Source of the DNA: Rhodospirillaceae bacterium
GTDB taxonomy: Bacteria > Pseudomonadota > Alphaproteobacteria > Rhodospirillales > Magnetovibrionaceae
Length of the DNA: 7,137 nucleotides
Assembly: GCA_002401565.1 (NCBI GenBank)
Contig: NVTL01000016.1
Location: 31,295 to 38,431 of the forward strand
Direction of reading: 5' to 3'
Position numbers and translations under genes: made by a program
Shown: piece after piece, positions 1 through 4,222 of the stretch
Numbering within the stretch: the first letter of the stretch is position 1
How the letters are laid out: each line of letters begins with the position of its first letter
Notes under the pieces: generated by a model
What the model was told of the DNA's origin: nothing
What the model saw: only the letters and a program-made list of their open reading frames with translations
Database searches by the model: none

Positions 1-98
1 AAACGTAAACGTCGTAAAATCGGCCTTAAGCGTAAGAACCACAAAACACCTGCCGGGCGTTCCGATTCGGGAATAGTAAGTTCTCTTTTTGTTCTCAT
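1..98 (-). CDS. Possible 5' end of an unidentified divergent gene, cut by the left edge
   Basis: An open frame starts with ATG at 98 on the minus strand and runs off the window after 32 codons. It is preceded by a good ribosome binding site (AAGGA, about 4-5 nt before the ATG). The peptide starts MRTKRELTIPESERPAG and continues with a leucine/arginine-rich stretch; I do not recognise it. Against it, the codons are TTA-rich and include rare arginine codons. Both forward frames across 1-76 are also open: one is lysine/arginine-rich and stops at 157-159, the other stops at 74-76. The edge could therefore instead be the 3' end of a forward gene. The divergent reading is slightly preferred only because of the start signal. 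Confidence 0.28.
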   Translation of the reverse strand, partial: MRTKRELTIPESERPAGVLWFLRLRPILRRLR

Positions 99-105
99 TA
101 TTTCC

Positions 106-140
106 TTGTCATCTAGGTTTAATCAGTGTAGCTATGACAA
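106..140. promoter_or_regulatory. Inverted repeat TTGTCAT-N21-ATGACAA upstream of the methyltransferase, possible operator/promoter
   Basis: Perfect 7-bp arms lie at 106-112 and 134-140, separated by 21 bases, in the AT-rich gap before the methyltransferase. Each arm contains TTGTCA, a fair match to a sigma-70 -35 box (TTGACA), pointing inward from opposite strands. The matching -10 boxes are poor: TAGCTA at 129-134 has a 17-nt spacer, and TATGAC at 133-138 is too far away. The repeat could be the operator for the N-terminal HTH of the methyltransferase, or one arm could be its promoter. Both are inferences from position and symmetry. Confidence 0.3.
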
Positions 141-145
141 AATAG

Positions 146-162
146 TTCCCAGATATTAGGAA
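146..162. promoter_or_regulatory. Imperfect palindrome TTCC-N9-GGAA just before the methyltransferase start
   Basis: The arms TTCC (146-149) and GGAA (159-162) are symmetric around position 154, with one further matching pair inside. The site ends 15 nt before the ATG, where a bound repressor would block transcription or initiation. The AGGAA part could also serve as a distant ribosome binding site; the spacing is long, and no better Shine-Dalgarno sequence is seen apart from a weak GTGAG at 164-168. Four-base arms can occur by chance. Confidence 0.2.
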
Positions 163-177
163 TGTGAGTTATCCGAT

Positions 178-1428
178 ATGCAGACAGAATTTTCCCGTCT
201 CCGAAATCAAGCCCACTTACCCTTAGATAAAACGTTGGCTAAGGCATTGGGCTATTCAATTGAATCGCTGTATCGCTGGGAAAGAGGAGAGGGTCAACCG
301 CGTCCTGTTGTCCTACGCAATTTGGAAAATATCATTCAAACGCGCAAAATTAAAAAAATTGGTTCAAAATTTCGTTTTATAGATCTCTTCGCAGGAATTG
401 GTGGGCTAAGGCGTGGCTTTGAGCCACTGGGTGGTGAATGTGTGTATACAAGTGAATGGAATAAATATGCGGCACAAACTTACAGAGCAAACTATCCAAA
501 TGATGGACATGAGATAAGCGGCGACATAACTCAGATTGAGGCCTCAAGCATTCCAGAGCATGATTTATTGCTTGCTGGCTTTCCCTGTCAGCCCTTTTCT
601 ATTGCAGGCGTATCTAAGAAAAATTCACTTGGTCGTGCGCACGGGTTTCACTGTGATGCCCAAGGCACTCTTTTTTTCGATGTTGCACGCATAGTCGAAC
701 ATCATAAACCTCGAGCGTTTCTGTTGGAAAATGTTAAAAATTTAATGAGCCACGACAAAGGAAATACATTTAAAGTTATCTTAAAAACGCTGACAGAAGA
801 GTTGGGCTATCATGTGCAAACACGTGTAATTAATGCAAAATCTTTTGTTCCTCAACATCGCGAACGCATTTTTATTGTTGGATTTCGAGATCAAAACGAC
901 TTTAATTTTGAAAACCTTGTAATTCCGGATAAAAATTCAGGTCCTCGTATGAGTTCCATCTTACATCCCGAAGATGGAACTGAACCTAATATCCCCCCCT
1001 TTACCGAAGGCTCAAAGGGACGGGTTTTAAGTAAATACACATTATCTGATAAACTTTGGGCTTATTTGCAAAATTATGCAGCCAAACATAAGGCAAAGGG
1101 CAATGGCTTTGGCTTTGGCTTAGTCGATAAAAATAGCGTTTCTCGCACGCTTTCTGCTCGTTATTATAAAGATGGCTCAGAAATTCTTGTTAGCCAAGGC
1201 CCTAAACAAAACCCGCGACGCCTGACCCCTTGCGAATGCGCGCGTTTGATGGGTTTCAATGCGTTGAATGGGCATGATTTCAAAATACCTGTTTCCGATA
1301 CGCAAGCTTATAAACAATTTGGAAATGCCGTTTGCGTCCCTGTTGTACAGGCGGTTGCCCAACACATGCTTCCTTGGGTGTTGGAACAAGAATTAACCGA
1401 ACACGGTTCCATGAAGAAGATTGCTTAA
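178..1428 (+). CDS. DNA (cytosine-5)-methyltransferase, Dcm/M.EcoRII type, with N-terminal HTH
   Basis: This enzyme transfers a methyl group from S-adenosylmethionine to C5 of cytosine in a short DNA site and protects the host from the neighbouring nuclease. Visible motifs are: I, FIDLFAGIGG (residues 67-76, cofactor binding); IV, GFPCQPFS with catalytic Cys137; VI, ENVKN with Glu184; VIII, QHRER (226-230); a target-recognition region about 240-345; IX, RRLTPCECARLMGF (347-360); and X, QFGNAV (380-385). The stretches around AGVSKKNSLGRAHGF and GNGFGFG...SRTLSARYYKDG closely follow E. coli Dcm and M.EcoRII as I remember them. This suggests CCWGG, with the related CCNGG enzymes as the alternative. 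Residues 1-60 differ from Dcm and look like an XRE-type HTH (about 16-52), as in M.SsoII, which represses its own gene. It is 416 aa and complete. An in-frame TAG at 157-159 makes ATG 178 the first usable start. It lies 2 nt before the endonuclease gene. Confidence 0.95.
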   Translation: MQTEFSRLRNQAHLPLDKTLAKALGYSIESLYRWERGEGQPRPVVLRNLENIIQTRKIKKIGSKFRFIDLFAGIGGLRRGFEPLGGECVYTSEWNKYAAQTYRANYPNDGHEISGDITQIEASSIPEHDLLLAGFPCQPFSIAGVSKKNSLGRAHGFHCDAQGTLFFDVARIVEHHKPRAFLLENVKNLMSHDKGNTFKVILKTLTEELGYHVQTRVINAKSFVPQHRERIFIVGFRDQNDFNFENLVIPDKNSGPRMSSILHPEDGTEPNIPPFTEGSKGRVLSKYTLSDKLWAYLQNYAAKHKAKGNGFGFGLVDKNSVSRTLSARYYKDGSEILVSQGPKQNPRRLTPCECARLMGFNALNGHDFKIPVSDTQAYKQFGNAVCVPVVQAVAQHMLPWVLEQELTEHGSMKKIA

Positions 1429-1430
1429 AG

Positions 1431-2645
1431 ATGGCGCAGGGCTTACTTGCACAAAGTTTTTCAGGCGTTGCTGTTAAGCGTTTAAGTGCTGTAGAGGTTG
1501 ACAGAAGGCGTTCTCATCAGCATGAATTTAATGGTGTCAGTAGCCTCAAACTAATCTTAGGTGTAGATGATCGAAAACAAATTCCCACTCGCTTTCTTTG
1601 GCTTGGAGGAGAACAGGAAGCGATCTCGGAAGACGGCTTTTTAAGCTGGTATGAATCACGGCCAGGGCACCCAACACGGTCTGAATATCGTCTTTACTTT
1701 CCGACGACAACGGTGAGTGAGCTTGCTTCTGAAGGCGACATGGTCTTTATAGCGACCTGCCCAGACCATTCTATGATGGTTATCATCACACCCGCACACA
1801 GCACCATAGAAAATCAAATTGCATGGCTCTTTGGCGTGCAAAATCAGCTTGAACTGGCTTTTGAAATCAAAAAAATTCAGCCGGGTGTTTCTGGCGAAAC
1901 GGAATTTGCTGTACGGTATATTCTTGAAGAATTAGGCTTAGAACCAGAAGAGCCTGAGACGGGCCATTTCGATGAAATGCTTGCTCGCTTTGATGGGGTC
2001 TTACCGACAACACGTGTTTTTTCTGAATTTGCCAGATCAACATTGAAAGAGGTAAGTGCAAAAGAAGACCCAGACCTAGCCCTGATCTCGTGGATGGAAC
2101 GTGAAGAAGCATTGTTTCGTAGGTTTGAACGCTATCTTGTCGAAGATCGTCTGAAGGAGGGGTTCGTGAATGCTGATGGCGCGGATGTTGACGGCTTTTT
2201 AAAATTTTCGTTAAGCGTTCAAAATCGTCGTAAATCTCGCGTAGGATTAGCCTTAGAAAATCATTTAGAAGAAGTATTTCATCAACAAGGCGTTCATCAT
2301 GCGCGGGGTGCGATGACAGAAAATAGATCGAAACCAGACTTTTTGTTTCCTGGAATAAGTGAATATCATGATGTTTCTTTCCCGCATGGCCTCTTAACGA
2401 TGTTGGGTTCTAAATCAACCTGCAAAGATCGCTGGCGACAGGTTCTTCCTGAAGCTGATCGCATTTCACAAAAGCATCTTTTTACGCTGGAGCCTGGCAT
2501 ATCTGAACATCAAACAGCAGAAATGCGAGTGCAAAACTTGCAGCTGGTTTTGCCAAAATCTCTTCATTCCACTTACCGTTTGACACAGCAATCTTGGCTG
2601 ATGAGCCTTCAGGATTTTATAGGTCTTGTTAAGGATCGTGAATAA
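1431..2645 (+). CDS. Type II restriction endonuclease, EcoRII family (type IIE-like)
   Basis: This nuclease cleaves unmethylated copies of the site protected by the upstream methyltransferase. It has 404 residues, about the length of EcoRII. The C-terminal part (about 260-400) is the EcoRII catalytic domain. It has SVQNRRKSR at 262-270, a helix with Glu276, KPDFLFP with Asp303, and SKSTCKDRWRQ, where Lys328 followed 12 residues later by Glu341 fits the K-x12-E active site of the EcoRII/Ecl18kI group. Lys332 is also conserved. The N-terminal half is more diverged but keeps KRLSA followed eight residues later by HQ (16-30), and TRSEYR (82-87), matching the EcoRII effector domain. A second-site-activated (IIE) mode is therefore likely. 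The frame is open upstream to a TTG at 1332, but those 33 codons overlap the methyltransferase; ATG 1431, after GAAGAAGA at 1413-1420, gives the family length. Translation is probably coupled. CCWGG occurs in the gene itself at 1662, 2349 and 2493. Confidence 0.93.
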   Translation: MAQGLLAQSFSGVAVKRLSAVEVDRRRSHQHEFNGVSSLKLILGVDDRKQIPTRFLWLGGEQEAISEDGFLSWYESRPGHPTRSEYRLYFPTTTVSELASEGDMVFIATCPDHSMMVIITPAHSTIENQIAWLFGVQNQLELAFEIKKIQPGVSGETEFAVRYILEELGLEPEEPETGHFDEMLARFDGVLPTTRVFSEFARSTLKEVSAKEDPDLALISWMEREEALFRRFERYLVEDRLKEGFVNADGADVDGFLKFSLSVQNRRKSRVGLALENHLEEVFHQQGVHHARGAMTENRSKPDFLFPGISEYHDVSFPHGLLTMLGSKSTCKDRWRQVLPEADRISQKHLFTLEPGISEHQTAEMRVQNLQLVLPKSLHSTYRLTQQSWLMSLQDFIGLVKDRE

Positions 2646-2658
2646 ATGGTACCTCACA

Positions 2659-2694
2659 AAAAAACCACCCGGGGGAGCGACCGGGTGGTTTTTT
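2659..2694. terminator. Bidirectional intrinsic terminator between convergent genes
   Basis: CCACCCGG (2665-2672) and CCGGGTGG (2681-2688) form a perfect 8-bp GC-rich stem with an 8-base loop. The stem is extended by six A-T pairs (2659-2664 with 2689-2694). The A run on the left and T run on the right give a U tract in either direction. It starts 13 nt after the endonuclease stop and lies 56 nt past the stop of the minus-strand membrane gene, so it can end both transcripts. Confidence 0.9.
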
Positions 2695-2698
2695 AGTT

Positions 2699-2719
2699 TT
2701 AAGTTTCACCGAAACTTAA
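2699..2719. repeat. Perfect 9-bp inverted repeat with 3-base loop
   Basis: TTAAGTTTC (2699-2707) and GAAACTTAA (2711-2719) are exact complements around ACC. The repeat lies directly beside the terminator, in the 3' region of the minus-strand membrane gene. No U run follows it on either strand, so it is not itself a terminator. It could be a protein-binding palindrome, an mRNA 3' stabilising hairpin, or a scar of the island boundary; none of these is shown. Confidence 0.6.
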
Positions 2720-2750
2720 GGGGGGAACTTTGAAAATTATTAGAAAAATC

Positions 2751-2987
2751 TTAAACGGGGTTGTACATGGAATGGGTTGCGTAAAATTCAGCGAACACCG
2801 TGATTTTGGTGATTCCTGCGGCGACCAATACGGCGCCTGCAGTTGCGGTGTAACGGATGTGGGCCATGGTCAGCGGGGTTTTTTCGCCGCGTTTGTCCAA
2901 AGCTTTTTTGGCGAACAACATGGTGATTGCAGCAACAATAAAGCTAAAAGCGAAACCAACGAGGTAAGCGTTTCCGGGGTCATACAT
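2751..2987 (-). CDS. Small two-helix membrane protein of unknown function
   Basis: A 78-residue protein starts at ATG 2987 (MYDPGNAYLVG). An AAGGA ribosome binding site 8 nt upstream decides the start; the frame stays open to 3149, but that extension reads as non-coding. Two hydrophobic segments are visible, at about residues 7-26 and 47-69. They are joined by a basic loop (KKALDKRGEKTPLTMAHIR), so by the positive-inside rule the loop should be cytoplasmic and both ends periplasmic. I recognise no family, signal peptide or catalytic motif. The short tail ends MYNPV. The gene is separated from the upstream GNAT gene by about 177 bases and probably has its own promoter. The bidirectional terminator lies downstream. 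The opposite strand has an open frame, but it lacks an ATG and is compositionally odd. Confidence 0.7.
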   Translation of the reverse strand: MYDPGNAYLVGFAFSFIVAAITMLFAKKALDKRGEKTPLTMAHIRYTATAGAVLVAAGITKITVFAEFYATHSMYNPV

Positions 2988-3164
2988 CTCTAAATTCCTT
3001 ATCCTACTCAAAAGGGGCTCTGCGTTTGTGTTGATCTCTTTATAGGCGTTCTGCCTTGAACCAACCCTGAAGCTTCTATTCATTTCCCATTCAGCGTCGA
3101 CAACCTTTTTATAGGACACACGCGCCCGTAAATAAGTGATGGTAGTCACACGATTGAAATTATT
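2988..3164 (-). promoter_or_regulatory. Gap holding probable promoter of the small membrane gene
   Basis: This 177-base gap between the GNAT stop and the membrane-gene start contains two minus-strand TATAAA sequences (3044-3039 and 3113-3108) that could be -10 boxes. Neither has a convincing -35 box at 16-18 nt: GGGTTG and CTTATT are the best in place. No strong terminator for the GNAT gene is visible; the only hairpin near its stop has a 4-bp stem. The promoter assignment rests mainly on gene spacing. Confidence 0.3.
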
Positions 3165-3623
3165 TTATTTAGATTTTAAAACCAGCTTCATGCCGATGTG
3201 GCTGGGGGTGAAGCCTAGTTTTTTATAGAAGGCTTGAGCATCGTCACGCGATGCATCCGTGGTCAGTTGCACCAATGTGCAGCCTCGGTCTTGGGCCAGC
3301 TCAATCGCGTGTTTGAAAAGCCTTTGGCCGAGGCCCTGGCCGCGTTGAGTGCTGGCGACACGCACGCCTTCGATTTGCGCACGTGTTGCCCCGGTGTGGC
3401 TGAGCCCATGTATAAAGGTGAGTTGCAGACATGCCACCACATCACCGCCCTGATCTGCGACGATGATTTGATTGTGCGGATCGGCTTCGATAATTTTAAA
3501 GGTGTCGGCGTAGGCGGAACTGGACGGGTCTTCGCGCAACGCCCCCAACGGATCATCGGCAAGCATGTTGATGATGCTGGCCAGATCCTGTTGGGTGGCG
3601 GTGCGAAAGACGATGTTCGTCAT
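3165..3623 (-). CDS. GNAT-family N-acetyltransferase
   Basis: A predicted cytoplasmic enzyme of 152 residues that moves an acetyl group from acetyl-CoA to an amine; the substrate cannot be told from sequence. The fold is visible in order: an N-terminal strand and helix (FRTATQQDLASIINML, 6-21), a central strand pair (about 52-70), motif A with VRVASTQRGQGLG (87-99), where RGQGLG is the pyrophosphate-binding loop, and motif B near the C-terminus with AFYKKLGF (131-138), whose Tyr133 is the usual general-acid position. The end, SHIGMKL, is typical of a large group of small stand-alone GNAT proteins. It follows greA by 14 nt on the same strand. No good ribosome binding site is seen, which points to co-transcription and translational coupling. 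A link to GreA function is not implied. Confidence 0.9.
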   Translation of the reverse strand: MTNIVFRTATQQDLASIINMLADDPLGALREDPSSSAYADTFKIIEADPHNQIIVADQGGDVVACLQLTFIHGLSHTGATRAQIEGVRVASTQRGQGLGQRLFKHAIELAQDRGCTLVQLTTDASRDDAQAFYKKLGFTPSHIGMKLVLKSK

Positions 3624-3626
3624 GAT

Positions 3627-3640
3627 TAGGTCAGGACCTA
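3627..3640. repeat. 14-base palindrome over the greA stop codon
   Basis: TAGGTC (3627-3632) and GACCTA (3635-3640) are exact complements with two bases between them. On the minus strand the repeat begins with the greA stop TAG and ends 3 nt before the GNAT ATG, filling the region where that gene's ribosome binding site should be. A two-base loop is too tight for a stable RNA hairpin, so a chance palindrome or a protein site is as likely as translational control. Confidence 0.4.
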
Positions 3641-4111
3641 AACGTAGTCCACCTTTACGATTTCATAGGATTTTGAGCCCTTTGGCGTTTTGACTTCAAC
3701 GCTGTCGCCCAAGCTTTTGCCGATCAGGCCGCGCGCCAACGGAGCGCGCACGGAAAGTTTGCCGTTTTCGACATCGCTTTCGTGTTGCCCAACGATTTGA
3801 TAGGTGGATTCTTCGTCGGTGTCTTCGTCGGCCAACAAAATCGTTGCCCCAAACCGCACAACATCGCCGGACATTTTGGTGGGATCAATCACATCGGAAT
3901 AACTGATGATGGATTCCAGTTCCTTAATGCGGCCTTCGATGAAGCTCTGTTTTTCGCGGGCCGCGTGATATTCGGCATTTTCCGACAAATCACCATGTTC
4001 GCGAGCTTCGGAAATGGCTTTGATGACCGCCAAGCGCTCGTTGTCTTTTAAATTGCGCAATTCGTCTTCTAAGTTTTGCAGACCTTCTGCGGTCATTGGA
4101 ATCTTTTCCAT
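3638..4111 (-). CDS. greA: Transcription elongation factor GreA
   Basis: GreA enters the secondary channel of RNA polymerase and stimulates cleavage of backtracked RNA, releasing arrested complexes. The protein is 157 residues, the usual family length, from ATG 4111 (MEKIPMTAEGLQNLEDEL). The N-terminal antiparallel coiled coil spans about residues 1-75, with the conserved tip AREHGDLSENAEYHAA (37-52). Its acidic residues Asp41 and Glu44 help coordinate the catalytic Mg2+ in the polymerase. The C-terminal FKBP-like domain (about 80-157) includes GDVVRFGA, SVRAPLARGLIGKSLGD and the terminal YEIVKVDYV. The frame is open to 4207, but the 32 extra codons read through the carB-greA hairpin and are not part of the family. 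The gene lies downstream of carB and 14 nt before the GNAT gene. A purine run (AAAAGAGAAG) upstream acts as a weak ribosome binding site. Confidence 0.97.
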   Translation of the reverse strand: MEKIPMTAEGLQNLEDELRNLKDNERLAVIKAISEAREHGDLSENAEYHAAREKQSFIEGRIKELESIISYSDVIDPTKMSGDVVRFGATILLADEDTDEESTYQIVGQHESDVENGKLSVRAPLARGLIGKSLGDSVEVKTPKGSKSYEIVKVDYV

Positions 4112-4155
4112 GGTCTTCTCTTTTCCTGCAAATACAGATGATTTGCGTTTAATCA

Positions 4156-4199
4156 CTAAAAGACCCCGGCCCGCCAAGGGTGCTTGGTACGGGCCGTGG
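4156..4199 (-). terminator. GC-rich hairpin with short U run between carB and greA
   Basis: Read on the minus strand, CGGCCCG (4196-4190) pairs with CGGGCCG (4173-4167). Inside, CCAAG pairs with CTTGG around a four-base loop, with a two-base TA bulge. The stem is followed by GGGTCTTTTAG. It lies 24 nt after the carB stop and about 45-55 nt before the greA ATG. It can act as the carB terminator. The U run is short and interrupted, so partial read-through into greA is plausible. If greA starts at the TATAAT next to it, the hairpin would be in the greA leader. Confidence 0.7.
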
Positions 4200-4205
4200 T
4201 CGTTC

Positions 4206-4211
4206 ATTATA
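4206..4211 (-). promoter_or_regulatory. Perfect TATAAT -10 element, candidate greA promoter
   Basis: TATAAT occurs on the minus strand (4211 to 4206), 11 nt after the carB stop, in a non-coding gap. The hexamer at the 17-nt position upstream is CAGACG, a poor -35 box, and shifting the spacer by one gives nothing better. Initiation about 7 nt downstream would place the start of the RNA right at the GC-rich hairpin. The exact -10 match and location upstream of greA support a promoter; the missing -35 argues for caution. Confidence 0.4.
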
Positions 4212-4222
4212 GGGTGCGTTTG

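Noticed and set aside
1332..1430. Longer nuclease start at TTG 1332, adding 33 residues
   Set aside because: The extension overlaps the methyltransferase end in another frame, is not protein-like, and ATG 1431 gives the EcoRII length of about 404 residues.
2730..2993. Plus-strand frame with TTG start after a G-rich run
   Set aside because: It starts with TTG, is rich in Cys and Gly with no recognisable pattern, and lies antisense to a better supported membrane gene with a good ribosome binding site.
2988..3149. 54-codon N-terminal extension of the small membrane protein
   Set aside because: Composition reads as non-coding and ATG 2987 has a well spaced AAGGA.
3234..3629. 131-codon plus-strand frame
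   Set aside because: Fully antisense to the GNAT gene, whose acetyl-CoA motif is clear; no family resemblance.
4112..4207. 32-codon N-terminal extension of GreA
   Set aside because: Reads through the GC-rich hairpin and exceeds the usual GreA length; ATG 4111 begins the conserved N-terminus.
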